Under the pieces are notes generated by a model. That model was given only the letters and a program-made list of their open reading frames with translations, was not told where the DNA came from and made no database searches. A program made the position numbers and the translations under genes. Shown in pieces: positions 40,366 through 48,962 of a stretch of 64,000 nucleotides of DNA. Position 1 is the stretch's first letter. Every line of letters begins with the position of its first letter. Source of the stretch: Kitasatospora cineracea (lineage in GTDB: Bacteria > Actinomycetota > Actinomycetes > Streptomycetales > Streptomycetaceae); the NCBI RefSeq assembly GCF_003751605.1, contig NZ_RJVJ01000001.1:1178001-1242000 (forward strand), in the 5' to 3' direction.

Positions 40366-41387
40366 TCCGCCGTCTCCCAGCGCCAGGTGCCGGGGCCGGC
40401 CAGGATGACGACTTCCGACTCGTCCAGGCACCCGAGCCCGGTGGCCGGGGTGGCGATCACCCGGGCGGCGGGGACGATCCCGCTGATCACGATGCCGGGG
40501 CCCTCGGCGGTGGCGAAGCCGTAGGCGATGTCCGGGTCGAGGGAGAACGCCGACAAGGGGCGCATCGGCGGATCGGCCAGGGTGTCGCCGTCGGCGGCCC
40601 ACTCGGCGGGCGGGCGGCCGTCGGGGGTGGCGATGCCCCGCCACACGGTCAGGTAGCCGAGCTGCGCTTCGGCCAGGTGCGTCTGGGTGCGGTTCCACAT
40701 CGCGGTGAGCATCGCCTGCTGCCCGGCGCCGAAGTCGGCGCGGTGCTCGGCGGTCTGCTGCGCGATCTGGTCGACCATCGGCCAGTCCGCGACAGGCTGC
40801 AGCCCGAAGTGCTCGCGGGCCGCGTCCTGGAGTGCCAGCGCCGGGGCGTCCTCGTCGTTGGACGTCACCGCCCACGTGGAGACGACCCGGTTGACCGCGT
40901 CCCGGCGCAGCAGGCCGCGCGCCCGGTCGGCGTCGATCTGCCGCGCCGAAGACCCGGCCGCGGTGCTGCCCGGCTCGGCCATGTGGACGAGGCCCGTCGC
41001 CGGGTCCTCGAAGGCATGCAGAGCGCCGGCCTCCACCTGGCCGAGGGCCACCCGGTCCGGCCCGCTCAGCAGGGCCTCGTCGGGCAGGTTCCGAAGGTCG
41101 TCGGTGAGCCCGTCCACGACGTTCGACTTGTACGCCTGGGTGACCCGCTCACTCTGCCCGTCCCGGAACACCAGGCCGTGCTGCTCCTCGTCGAACCGCA
41201 GCTCGGCCCGCGGGGCGCGGGACGGCTGGCCGGCCCCGGCCCGGATGCGCTCCAGCAGCGGATCGAGCCCGGCTCCGGGCACCTCGGCGAACCGGCCGCG
41301 GCCGTCGCGCGGGTGCAGTTCCTCTCGGAACGCATAGGTCTTCCGGCGCAGGCGTAGGCGTACGTCACGGGCTGCGGTGGGAAGCAC
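40362..41387 (-). CDS. R-S-E ADP-ribosyltransferase, phage head-associated, copy 1
   Basis: A 341-residue protein from GTG 41387 with AGGAG upstream. Motifs: Arg250 in LTVWRGIA, Ser279 in RPLSAFS, and E323-x-E325 in CLDESEVVILAGPGTW. The N-terminus has HPRDGRGRFAE and a basic patch RLRLRRK. The central region is helical, without recognisable motifs. It stands between the portal region and the protease, typical for phage-encoded transferases that travel in the capsid. Followed by paralogous copy 2. Confidence 0.8.
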   Translation of the reverse strand: MLPTAARDVRLRLRRKTYAFREELHPRDGRGRFAEVPGAGLDPLLERIRAGAGQPSRAPRAELRFDEEQHGLVFRDGQSERVTQAYKSNVVDGLTDDLRNLPDEALLSGPDRVALGQVEAGALHAFEDPATGLVHMAEPGSTAAGSSARQIDADRARGLLRRDAVNRVVSTWAVTSNDEDAPALALQDAAREHFGLQPVADWPMVDQIAQQTAEHRADFGAGQQAMLTAMWNRTQTHLAEAQLGYLTVWRGIATPDGRPPAEWAADGDTLADPPMRPLSAFSLDPDIAYGFATAEGPGIVISGIVPAARVIATPATGLGCLDESEVVILAGPGTWRWETAE

Positions 41388-41423
41388 TCGGGCTCCTGGT
41401 GGTCGTGCGCAGGTTGAACCGGC

Positions 41424-41450
41424 ACGGTCCCAGGAGAAGCGCCTACCGTC
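41424..41450 (-). promoter_or_regulatory. Degenerate phage-type promoter (ADP-ribosyltransferase 1)
   Basis: Minus-strand GACGGTAGG, 10 nt, GGGACCGT, with two strong deviations from the consensus. It is positioned 36 nt before GTG 41387. Confidence 0.3.
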
Positions 41451-41468
41451 GCGGCGTGACTACCTCGC

Positions 41469-42401
41469 TCACTCGGTGTCCTCGTGATACCAAGCCCAAA
41501 AGTGGTGGCCGACTTGCTCCACAAGCGCTGCCCGGTCCCATCGGGATTCCAGGTCGGCGGCCCAGGAGTCGGGGCCAGCGTGCAACTCATGCCACTTCGG
41601 CCGAGGCAGCCGCCGCGCCTTGCCAGGGTTCCGGTTGCCGAAGCCCTCGATCGTGGTGTTCCACAACGGCTTGAACTGGGTTGTTAGAGCGTCGATCGTC
41701 GCCCCCATGAAGAGGTCGTCGATGAAGAGGACCCGGAACATGAAGTCTCTCGGATCAAGGTCCCGGCTCTGTTCAAGGGTTCGGCGATGTTCCTCAAGCC
41801 GCTGTCCCACGGTGTGCTGCCTGGAGTACGCCTTCCCCGCGCCCGATGCACTCTGAACAGCGCCGACGTAGAGCGGGATGGGGCTCCCGGCGATCGGGGC
41901 GTAGAGCTGGTTGGCCCCGGTGTAGAAGATCGCGTAGATGCCCGGCTTCGTGGCCCAGTATGCGGCTTCCGCGAGTTCATAGGCGCGACCGGCCCGGAGC
42001 CTCTGCACCACGCTGCGCACCAGGTTCTCGGGACGCAGCGGGTCGAAGCTGTACTTGTCGAGACGCGGGTCCGGCGGCGTTTCTACCCGGTACGTGGAGA
42101 GGACACCCTCGCTCTGCTCCGTCACCACCCGGATCACCGAGCTTTCGCGGGGTTGCGCCGCTTCTTCGTTGCGTGCGATCGCCAGAAGGTTCCGCAGCGG
42201 GACCGGGTCGGCGTCCAGCTTCTCCGCGATCAGCTCCAGGGTCCGGTCGGACGGCGGCGGGCTGTCGGGGCTGAACGCTGCGTGGACCGTCGTTCGGGAC
42301 AGCTTCCCGTCGCTGGCCAGCTGCGACTTGGTCATCCCTGACCGGGCGAGCAAGTCGCTGAGGGCATGGCTCAGTTGCTGCCGACCACTCTGGTCACCCA
42401 C
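41469..42401 (-). CDS. XRE-type HTH fused to Eco29kI-like GIY-YIG nuclease
   Basis: A 310-residue protein; GTG 42401 is chosen because GAGGAG lies 8 nt upstream. Residues about 5-70 are an HTH (LARSGMTKSQLASDGKLSRTTVHAAF). Residues about 145-290 match the Eco29kI restriction family: GIYAIFYTG (154-162), LYVGAV, R201-x3-H205 in RLEEH, PLWN with Asn248, GFGNRNPG and the family ending KWHELHAG. The catalytic Glu that I recall for Eco29kI seems replaced, with Asp237 nearby. No methyltransferase is encoded nearby, so it is an orphan. It lies between portal and transferase genes of the phage. Confidence 0.8.
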   Translation of the reverse strand: MGDQSGRQQLSHALSDLLARSGMTKSQLASDGKLSRTTVHAAFSPDSPPPSDRTLELIAEKLDADPVPLRNLLAIARNEEAAQPRESSVIRVVTEQSEGVLSTYRVETPPDPRLDKYSFDPLRPENLVRSVVQRLRAGRAYELAEAAYWATKPGIYAIFYTGANQLYAPIAGSPIPLYVGAVQSASGAGKAYSRQHTVGQRLEEHRRTLEQSRDLDPRDFMFRVLFIDDLFMGATIDALTTQFKPLWNTTIEGFGNRNPGKARRLPRPKWHELHAGPDSWAADLESRWDRAALVEQVGHHFWAWYHEDTE

Positions 42402-42515
42402 GGGACTCACTCCTCGACTTTCAGGTGTACAGTTGTGTCAGATCCGGAGGATTGAACACGGCCGCCGGATGGTGCTGCAGTTTCACACCCTCCCAATTCT
42501 CCAGGAAGGCCGGCC

Positions 42516-42701
42516 ATGCGGACCCCCGTGATCGTGCTCATCCTCCTCCCCACCCTGATCGCCGTCGGCCTCCTCGCTGGCATCCTGCGCTACTGGCGCA
42601 CCCGGTCCTTCCCCGACGCGGTGGAACGGGGCGGCACCGCCGCCGGTGGCGTCGCGCTGGCCATCGTCGCCGTCCTCCTCGCTGCCTACCTGACGAAGTA
42701 G
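42516..42701 (+). CDS. Small two-span membrane protein
   Basis: A 61-residue protein from ATG 42516 with AGGAAGG upstream. Two hydrophobic spans (VIVLILLPTLIAVGLLAGIL and GVALAIVAVLLAAYL) are joined by a charged loop RYWRTRSFPDAVERG. It is read opposite to the phage operon and divergently from the XRE-nuclease gene, sharing its 100-bp promoter region. It could be a partner of the nuclease or an independent moron. Confidence 0.65.
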   Translation: MRTPVIVLILLPTLIAVGLLAGILRYWRTRSFPDAVERGGTAAGGVALAIVAVLLAAYLTK

Positions 42702-42711
42702 GGCCGCACCA

Positions 42712-42957
42712 CTACCGGCCGCCCTCGGCAGGAAGCAGCACCTCGGCTTCCTGCCGCAGGGCGGCCGGTGCGGCCTTGCCGAACGGCTGGGTGAGGACGC
42801 GGCGGGCGGCTTCCTGCCGGGTGATGCCGAGCACCTGGGCGAGGCCGCCGAGTGTGTCGACCGGCTCGCCGTTGGGGTAGCGGATGTCCCAGCTGCGGGT
42901 GCGCAGCCAGTCCTCGTTGAGGTGCTGCCGGTCGGTCGGGGGTGTTCCGGTGGTCAT
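42712..42957 (-). CDS. Small phage protein after portal
   Basis: An 81-residue protein from ATG 42957 with GAGGATG upstream. It has LNEDWLRTRSWDIRYPNG...TLGGLAQVLGITRQEAARRVLTQPFG, with an HTH-like helix pair in the C-terminal half. It lies 42 nt after the portal-MuF gene and converges with the small membrane protein gene. Unknown function. Confidence 0.6.
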   Translation of the reverse strand: MTTGTPPTDRQHLNEDWLRTRSWDIRYPNGEPVDTLGGLAQVLGITRQEAARRVLTQPFGKAAPAALRQEAEVLLPAEGGR

Positions 42958-42998
42958 GCTGCATCCTCACACGGGGTGCGGTGGGTCGTCCGGCGGAG

Positions 42999-45041
42999 TC
43001 AGTGTTCGATGCGCCAGGCAAGGCGGCAGCGGCAGTTGACGGTCTGTCCGGGCGGGGCGGTCGGGTCTCCCGGGTGGCGCAGCAGGTCGTCGCCGATGGT
43101 GAAGGGGTGGCCCGCGGGCTGGGTCTGGCCGTCGGCGGTGTCGTGGTCGGGGCGGGTGCGGCCGTCGTCGTGGGCGACCCACCGGCGGACGAGGCCGGTT
43201 CGGGCACTGGCGGTGGCCGCCTGGTCGCGGGCGCTCTCGACGGTGGCGGTGGCGAGGCGGCTGGCAGTGGTGCTGGCCCAGGTGGCGAGGGACCGGCCCC
43301 AGCTGCGGGCGGTGTCGGTGATGGCGGCCAGGGCCTTGCCGTCGCGGTCGGCTTGGGTGATCTGCTCGGTGAGGGCGTGGGCCTGGTGGGTGAGCGAGTC
43401 GGCGAGCAGCGGGGCGAGCAGCGGCCAGACGGCCACGGGGGTACCGGTGGTTCCGACCGTGGCGTGCAGGTCGTCGGCGGCGGCCTCGGCGGCCTGTTCG
43501 ATGAGGGGCTGGAGGGCCTGGGCGGCTTCCTGCTGCCAGGTGGCGGCGTCGACGGCCTGCTCGGCGGGCAGCTGCTTGGCGCCGGCGCGCGGATCAGCGT
43601 GCCCGCGGTCGTCCCAGTGACGGGTGCCCTTGCGGTGCCGGGGGGAGTTGAGGCGGGCGACGGTCCGCTCGGTCCAGCGGGTGGCGAGGGCCTGGAGGGT
43701 GTCGTCCAAGCGGGCGCGGAAGGCGTCGGCGGCCGCGGTGTCGAGCGGCAGGTCGGTGCCGGACGCGAGCGCCTTCGTGGTCTTCGGCGGTGCGGCTTCG
43801 AGGGCGGGGGCGTCGGCGGAGCTGGCGGGGAGCGCAGTGCGGCCGGAGGGCACCCACAGGGCCCGGGTCTGCGGGGTGTCCTCCACCTCGTCGGCGTATC
43901 CGGCGAGCTCGGCGTAGGAGCGGATGGAGCGGACGCCGGCGGCGACTTCTTCGCGGGCTTCGGTCAGGCGCTTGCTGCGGGGCTCGCGCAGCACGTCGAT
44001 GTCGGAGGTGTCGAAGTAGACCTCGTTGTCCTCTCCGGCGTCGTCCTGGAAGGCGTCGGCGATCAGCCGCAGGTGGGGCGGCATCGTGATCTCCCAGAAA
44101 GTGGTCTTCTCGGCGCGGGCGTTGTCGAAGGTGCGGCCGGAGGCGTTGCCGAGCTGGGATTCCGGGACACCGAAGGAGGCGAGGAGTTCGACCTTGGAGG
44201 TCGCGGCGACGGTCTCGTACGCCATGTCCCGGGGTGTGATGGAGGTGTCGGCGACGGTGACGTTGCCGCCGCTGAGGACCGTCCAGCCTCCGGCGGCGGA
44301 GGGGCCGGTGCCGAACTTGGCCCGCAGCAAACGCAGTTCGGCTTCGTCCATGTCGCCGTCGATGCCGATGACACCGCCGGGCCGGGCGTCGTTGTTGACG
44401 AAGCTCAGGTTGTAGTGGCGGGTGTAGAAGTCGAGGTCGGCGCTGAGGCCGGCGGCCTCCAGCGGGGTGATGCCGCTGTACGGGTCGAGCGGGTGGGGAT
44501 TGCGGATCCACCGGACCTTCTCGACCTCGAGGTTGCGCAGTTCGCCGGTGACGGTGACGGTCTCGAAGTGGGAGATCAGGTCGCTGCCGGTGGACGGCAC
44601 CGGCCGGGTCCGGCCGGGCGGCAGCAGGTCGATGCGCAGCAGGTCGCCCCCGCGGCTGAAGGTGGGCTCCAGGAAGACGCCGCGCTTGGAGAGCAGCAGC
44701 TGCATGCTGACGCGCTTCTTGAACGTCCACGCGCCCTCGGCGGGGTTGGACCGGACGTTCATCGCCCGGTAGAGGGGGTGGGCGTCGTACGGCGGCAGCG
44801 GCTCGTCGGAGGTGCCGCCGCGCGGCCGCACCCGCAGGGGCCGGTCCGCGACGTGGTTAGAGATCGTGTCGACGGCCTTGTAGATCCACACCGCCCGCTC
44901 CATGCCGTCGCGCACGGCCCGGTCGACGGACCAGGGGCGGGCCCGGTCGACGCCGGCGGGCGTCCAGCCCGGGGAGAAGTCCGGGAGGGACTTCACGGCC
45001 GGGGCGGGGCGGCGCAGGGTGGGGAACCAGCGGCGGGGCAT
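42999..45041 (-). CDS. Portal protein fused to MuF-like head morphogenesis domain
   Basis: A 680-residue protein from ATG 45041 with AGGAG upstream. The first 400 residues are a HK97-type portal (WIYKAVDTISNHVADRPLRV near residue 45, RWIRNPHPLDPYSGITPLEAA near 180, FGVPESQLGNASGRTFDNARAEK near 295). After a linker the last 270 residues are a MuF/gp7 domain, ending DGQTQPAGHPF...NCRCRLAW. Portal and MuF are usually separate genes; one polypeptide would couple portal entry and minor head protein one to one. It is the core of the DNA-packaging vertex. Confidence 0.9.
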   Translation of the reverse strand: MPRRWFPTLRRPAPAVKSLPDFSPGWTPAGVDRARPWSVDRAVRDGMERAVWIYKAVDTISNHVADRPLRVRPRGGTSDEPLPPYDAHPLYRAMNVRSNPAEGAWTFKKRVSMQLLLSKRGVFLEPTFSRGGDLLRIDLLPPGRTRPVPSTGSDLISHFETVTVTGELRNLEVEKVRWIRNPHPLDPYSGITPLEAAGLSADLDFYTRHYNLSFVNNDARPGGVIGIDGDMDEAELRLLRAKFGTGPSAAGGWTVLSGGNVTVADTSITPRDMAYETVAATSKVELLASFGVPESQLGNASGRTFDNARAEKTTFWEITMPPHLRLIADAFQDDAGEDNEVYFDTSDIDVLREPRSKRLTEAREEVAAGVRSIRSYAELAGYADEVEDTPQTRALWVPSGRTALPASSADAPALEAAPPKTTKALASGTDLPLDTAAADAFRARLDDTLQALATRWTERTVARLNSPRHRKGTRHWDDRGHADPRAGAKQLPAEQAVDAATWQQEAAQALQPLIEQAAEAAADDLHATVGTTGTPVAVWPLLAPLLADSLTHQAHALTEQITQADRDGKALAAITDTARSWGRSLATWASTTASRLATATVESARDQAATASARTGLVRRWVAHDDGRTRPDHDTADGQTQPAGHPFTIGDDLLRHPGDPTAPPGQTVNCRCRLAWRIEH

Positions 45042-45048
45042 GGGGCTC

Positions 45049-45267
45049 CTACTCCTCGTCGGTCTGGCCGAGGGCGGCGGCACTGCCGAGGGCCGACAGG
45101 CTGGTGCAGGCGATGCCGAGGCGTACGTCGGTGGCGTAGGCGGCGGCGTTGAGGCCGATGGTGCCCAGGGCGAGCAGTACGAGCGCGGCGACGTCGCGCA
45201 CCCGCTGCTGGCTCGGGTACGCGACGTCGCCGGTCAGGTGGCCCTGGTTCCTGCTGGGTGTGGTCAC
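45049..45267 (-). CDS. Small membrane protein upstream of portal
   Basis: A 72-residue protein from GTG 45267. A polar 25-residue N-terminus precedes two hydrophobic segments (DVAALVLLALGTIGLNAAAY and LGIACTSLSALGSAAAL). GTG lies 7 nt from the -10 of promoter F and lacks a Shine-Dalgarno, so it is probably leaderless. It overlaps nothing but ends 7 nt before the portal start. Unknown function; such small proteins often precede actinophage portals. Confidence 0.6.
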   Translation of the reverse strand: MTTPSRNQGHLTGDVAYPSQQRVRDVAALVLLALGTIGLNAAAYATDVRLGIACTSLSALGSAAALGQTDEE

Positions 45268-45274
45268 GGCAGGC

Positions 45275-45303
45275 AGGCTAGGCAGAACGCGGGTTAGCGT
45301 CCC
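45275..45303 (-). promoter_or_regulatory. Phage-type promoter F (portal operon, leaderless)
   Basis: Minus-strand GACGCTAAC, 10 nt, CCTAGCCT; the -10 hexamer ends 7 nt before GTG 45267. It overlaps the last codons of the upstream gene. Confidence 0.6.
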
Positions 45304-45668
45304 GGCGGCGGCTGGCGCATCCGGTTGTTCGGGTCACGCGGGTCCGGCTTGCGGAAGTTGTCCGCCGCGGCTACCTGGTGGGGGTGCTCGGCCGTGGGAC
45401 GGCGCTTGCGGGTGCCGACCGGGCCGCCGTGGAGCATCGGGTCGGCGCCGGCGCAGGGCTGCTCGCTGACCTCGTCGTAGGGGCGGCGGCAGCGGATGCA
45501 CATGACGTCCGCGCTCTGGATTTTGGTGGTGGCCGGGACGCGGTAGACCCCGCGGCGCCGGGCGTAGGCGGCCCCCTGGGTGTCGACGGGGACGTAGGCG
45601 GCGATCACCCACTCGTGGACGATGTCGGGGTTGGGGGCGTTGTCGGTCGTCGGGTTCGTCGTAGTCAT
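45294..45668 (-). CDS. Small zinc-ribbon-like phage protein
   Basis: A 124-residue protein from ATG 45668 with GGGGAG upstream. It has a beta strand segment HEWVIAAYVPVDTQGAAYARRRGVYRV and a CxxC plus distant Cys pattern (CIRCRRPYDEVSEQPC), then a polar tail KPDPRDPNNRMRQPPPG. It could be a small zinc-binding regulatory or packaging protein. It is the first phage gene after the PucR/oxidoreductase block. No family is recognised. Confidence 0.65.
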   Translation of the reverse strand: MTTTNPTTDNAPNPDIVHEWVIAAYVPVDTQGAAYARRRGVYRVPATTKIQSADVMCIRCRRPYDEVSEQPCAGADPMLHGGPVGTRKRRPTAEHPHQVAAADNFRKPDPRDPNNRMRQPPPGR

Positions 45669-45838
45669 GCTGCACTCCCCTCGCCGATGGGCGCGGTGTC
45701 GGTGCGCCGGCGGCAAGCAGCGGTAGTTCTGTTCCTGTTCTGGGTGGACCCGGTCGTGTGGTGCGGGTCTCGCCTGGGACGCGGGCTGCTGGCCTCGCGT
45801 GTGGCCCTCGGGATGGTGCTCGAAGGGGCGGGTGTTCG

Positions 45839-46447
45839 TCAGCAGCAGGGTGCGGCGGATCTGCCCAGGGCGAGAACGGCGGCTTCGAGCTCCCATTGGC
45901 GTTCATCTATGCCGGGGAGGATCCGCGCGTCGTTGACCTGCGGGGACAGCGCGCTGGCGCTGAGGTGGGCTACTTCTGTGCCGGTGTTGGCGATGGGGCC
46001 GATCACCCCGAGGAGTGTGTCGCAGGCGGCCCGGGTGTGGAGGTCGTCTGCAGTGGGGCCGATGACGACCATCGTGCCGGCGGAGTCGTGTACCGGGGTG
46101 TGGTGAGGGGTGACTCCGCGCTGGTGAGCGAGGGTGCTGGTGTGTTCGCCGACCGGCGTGTACGAGAGGTGAAACCACGGGGTGCCAGCGCTGAGGGCGT
46201 TGAGCGCGCCGGTGGCCGGGTGGGTGAGCGCTTCGTGGAGCTCGTCGGGGTCCTCGATGAGGGTCAAGAGGACGCTGGCAGCGTCTGCCGCCTCTCGCGG
46301 CGTCGGGCATCGTGATATTCCGGTGATCTCTGGCCCGTTGATGCCCCAGGTGCGAACTGGGCGGCGCGTCGTAGCGATTCGCTGAGCGATTCGCATTGCG
46401 CGCCGGTTTGACCCGAGCACGGCAAAATTCTTCAACTCCCCCTCCAT
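45839..46447 (-). CDS. Hydroxyacid-dehydrogenase/imine-reductase-like NAD(P)-binding protein
   Basis: A 202-residue protein; ATG 46447 is the preferred start, with the open frame running to 46525. The N-terminus AVLGSNRRAMRIAQRIATTRRPVRTWGIN is a degenerate Rossmann motif (GxxxxA), followed by ASVLLTLIEDPDELHEAL and TMVVIGPTADD...GPIANTGTEVAHL, the pattern of 6-phosphogluconate-dehydrogenase-type proteins. At 202 residues it lacks most of the C-terminal helical domain of the family (about 290 residues), so it may be truncated or specialised. It is read toward the portal operon and probably controlled by the PucR protein upstream. Confidence 0.6.
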   Translation of the reverse strand: MEGELKNFAVLGSNRRAMRIAQRIATTRRPVRTWGINGPEITGISRCPTPREAADAASVLLTLIEDPDELHEALTHPATGALNALSAGTPWFHLSYTPVGEHTSTLAHQRGVTPHHTPVHDSAGTMVVIGPTADDLHTRAACDTLLGVIGPIANTGTEVAHLSASALSPQVNDARILPGIDERQWELEAAVLALGRSAAPCC

Positions 46448-46522
46448 TCCTGGCACTACACATGCCGGGGAATCCCCCCCAAGATCGACCGTAGATGGCA
46501 GTCGCCGCGATAGGAATCTGCT

Positions 46523-46553
46523 CAATGCACAGGCATCGTGTCACCAATGCACA
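46523..46553. repeat. Two direct repeats in the oxidoreductase promoter
   Basis: CAATGCACA occurs at 46523-46531 and 46545-46553, 22 bp apart (two helical turns), 76-106 nt upstream of the oxidoreductase start. It is a candidate binding site for the neighbouring PucR regulator. The gap 46448-46893 otherwise holds an AT-rich stretch and the mini-ORF listed next. Confidence 0.45.
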
Positions 46554-46696
46554 TCGAGTACTAACCGTATGTAGTCTCGGCCTGTCCAGATCCGTGGTCC
46601 TCACGGACTGTAGCGACCCGGGGTGACCATGGTCAACCTCGATGCTCACATAGAGAGACGGAACCGGACGCCTCCGTAACCCTTGAGGACCTAATA

Positions 46697-46720
46697 ATGA
46701 CCACTATTGAGAATATTTAA
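46697..46720 (+). other. AT-rich mini-ORF (7 codons)
   Basis: ATG ACC ACT ATT GAG AAT ATT TAA follows GAGGAC at Shine-Dalgarno distance. It is only about 20 percent GC in a DNA region otherwise above 70 percent, with an ATT/AAT/TAA codon choice foreign to the genome. It may be a leader peptide, the start of a destroyed gene, or chance. Confidence 0.3.
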
Positions 46721-46893
46721 CCGATTTGCCCATCTTGCTGAGGGTGCGCCCGCCGCAGAGCAACAGGAGAGCCCGAGGCGTGCACTTCACTGGAAGTCAC
46801 CACGCACTCGGGCTCACGTCTCACTGTCCGCATTGGTCCCCCGGCCGCCTCCCGTTCGGAGACAGGCTGATTTCCGAAGTCGCCTGCCTGTTC

Positions 46894-48756
46894 TCAGCCG
46901 CGGCGAAGAGGAACCGGCAGGGCGAAGCGGCTCGCCACCGCCAAGACGACGTCGTAGACATCAGCGGTATGGCCGAGCAGGTCCCGCTGGACGTGGAGGG
47001 TCGCCCCCCTCAACCTCTTGCGGGCAGTCTGCTGGTGAATGCCGAGCGCGGCAGCCATCCGCGCGGTGTCGCCGTCGGCCAGCACCCACTCCTTCACCGA
47101 CTCGGCCAAGTCCGCGGGCAGGGGGCTGAGGAGGTCGCTCTGCCATGCCTGGGCCTCGGGCCCCACGAGGTAGTCCCTCAGGTCCTCCACCGCCTCGACC
47201 GGCGCTAGCCCGTCGCGCGGGCCCTCCAGCCCGAAGGCTTCGAGGGCCACGGCGGCAACGGCGCGGTGGCGGATGCTGTCCAGGTCGAGGTCCAGGACGG
47301 AGGCGGCCGCCCTGACTCGGCTGGCGACAGTGTTGCGGTGGGCGCCGATCAGCTCGGCCGCTTCCCGCACCGAGGTGTGCAGAGCAAGGTTGAGGGCCTG
47401 GAGGAGGAGGTCCCGTTCCGGGGCCGGCTCCGCCAGGAGCGGGCCGAGCACCACACGGGACCACCCGGGCTGGAGGTGGTTGAGCAGCTCGGGCAACCGT
47501 CCGCGCTGGTCGTAGACAGCAGCGCGGCTCCGGTCCAACCGGGCGCTGGTGAGCGCGCGCAGGGCGTGCCGGTACATCTGGTTCGTCTCGGCGATCGGCC
47601 GGACGTCGCTCTTGCCGATGTAGCGGTGCGGCTGCTCGGCAACCAGCGCGTGCAGGGCATCGGCGACCCCGCCGTCCTCGTCGTGGGTGGCGCACGGCTG
47701 CGGCACGACCACGAGAAGGTGCTCATCAAAATCTGTGCACGGATTGACAAGTGCGAGGGCTCCGACCCGGCGCTGGCACTCCTCCAAGAGGTCGCTGCGG
47801 TCGTCGGGCCGCCCCTCCAGGACGTAGAGGCGCGCGACGGGGTGCTGGAACTGGCCCGCCGGGTAGAGGCTGGCCGCGACCTTCCCGGCAGCGTCCGCCT
47901 CACCGGCCATGAGCAGCTGCAGGATGGCCGCGCGCAGCGCTGCGCCCGCGGTGTGGTGGCTGCGCTGGCGGGCCTTCACGTCCTCGACCAGGAGGTGGAG
48001 GGCGAGCAGGTCGACGGTCCGGTTGATGACCTGGTTGGCCGTCCGGTCGAACGGGGAGTCCCTGGCCAGGACGAGGACGGCCCGCGGCTGCCCGGCGCCG
48101 ACGGCGAGCAGGCGCTTTCGGGTGCCGTTCTCCTCGAAGGCAGCCGATTCGAGGGCCCCGGAGGCGATCTGCTGGATCGTGTCAGCCAGCGCGGGCAGGG
48201 TTCGGGCGGCGAGCTGGGGGGCTGCGGCCAGGAGGGAGGAGTCGCTGCCGATCAGGGCGGCGCGGACGCCGGCCTGGGTGGCCAGCCAGCGCACGATCCG
48301 GGCGATCTGTCGGCCATCCTCCGTCTGGCGCAGCTGGCTGGCCAGCCAGTCCCGCCAGCCGACGGCCAGGCGCTGGTCTTCCGCCCGCTCTCGCCTGACT
48401 GCTTCCGCGACGTCGACCCACGAGGTTCCGGCGGGAACGGTCAGCAGCGGCACCCGCCGGGCCCTTAGCGCACCGAGCAGGGCTGGGGGCACGTCGCCGT
48501 TGTCGGTGACGACAGCAAGCGCCGCCACGCCGACAGCAGCGGCGTGGCTGGCGAGCTGGTCGAGGGGTGTGCCGGTCCACTCCCGGAGGTCCGCGACGGC
48601 GAGGGACTGGGCCAGGCTGTCGCGCCTGGGCGTGCGGTCTTCCGGACGTAGGGGCCAGACCGCATCGATCCTCCGGGAGAGGCAAGCGGAGGGCGTGTCG
48701 GGGACTTTGGCCAGGCCGATTTCCGGCAGCCTGGTAAGACGCGCAAGCGATGGCAT
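46894..48756 (-). CDS. PucR-family transcriptional regulator
   Basis: A 620-residue protein from ATG 48756 with GGGGGG upstream. The N-terminal PucR ligand domain (MPSLARLTRLPEIGLAKVPD..., with AVADLREWTGT and GVAALAVVTDNGD) is followed by a GGDEF-like/CdaR-type middle. Two HTH units lie near the C-terminus: TSVREAAELIGAHRNTVASRVRAAASVLDLDL and DTARMAAALGIHQQTARKRL. PucR proteins regulate catabolic genes in response to small molecules. It is followed by the oxidoreductase gene in the same direction, about 450 nt away. It has no phage function and is probably cargo in the prophage late region. Confidence 0.85.
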   Translation of the reverse strand: MPSLARLTRLPEIGLAKVPDTPSACLSRRIDAVWPLRPEDRTPRRDSLAQSLAVADLREWTGTPLDQLASHAAAVGVAALAVVTDNGDVPPALLGALRARRVPLLTVPAGTSWVDVAEAVRRERAEDQRLAVGWRDWLASQLRQTEDGRQIARIVRWLATQAGVRAALIGSDSSLLAAAPQLAARTLPALADTIQQIASGALESAAFEENGTRKRLLAVGAGQPRAVLVLARDSPFDRTANQVINRTVDLLALHLLVEDVKARQRSHHTAGAALRAAILQLLMAGEADAAGKVAASLYPAGQFQHPVARLYVLEGRPDDRSDLLEECQRRVGALALVNPCTDFDEHLLVVVPQPCATHDEDGGVADALHALVAEQPHRYIGKSDVRPIAETNQMYRHALRALTSARLDRSRAAVYDQRGRLPELLNHLQPGWSRVVLGPLLAEPAPERDLLLQALNLALHTSVREAAELIGAHRNTVASRVRAAASVLDLDLDSIRHRAVAAVALEAFGLEGPRDGLAPVEAVEDLRDYLVGPEAQAWQSDLLSPLPADLAESVKEWVLADGDTARMAAALGIHQQTARKRLRGATLHVQRDLLGHTADVYDVVLAVASRFALPVPLRRG

Positions 48757-48962
48757 CTGCCCCCCTGTTGCTGAATCAGCGCGCGTGTTGGCAGAGCGCG
48801 AACACGCCTGTGGTCCCAGCGTCCCCCCGCCGGACTCGGATGATCGCACCCAGGGAGCGAATCCAATCCGCGCCCGAACTCGCCTGTCAACACCAATACT
48901 TTGACGGTTGATTACCCGCCAATTCGCATTGGCCCCTAATGCCGGAATTTACTGATGTGTCG

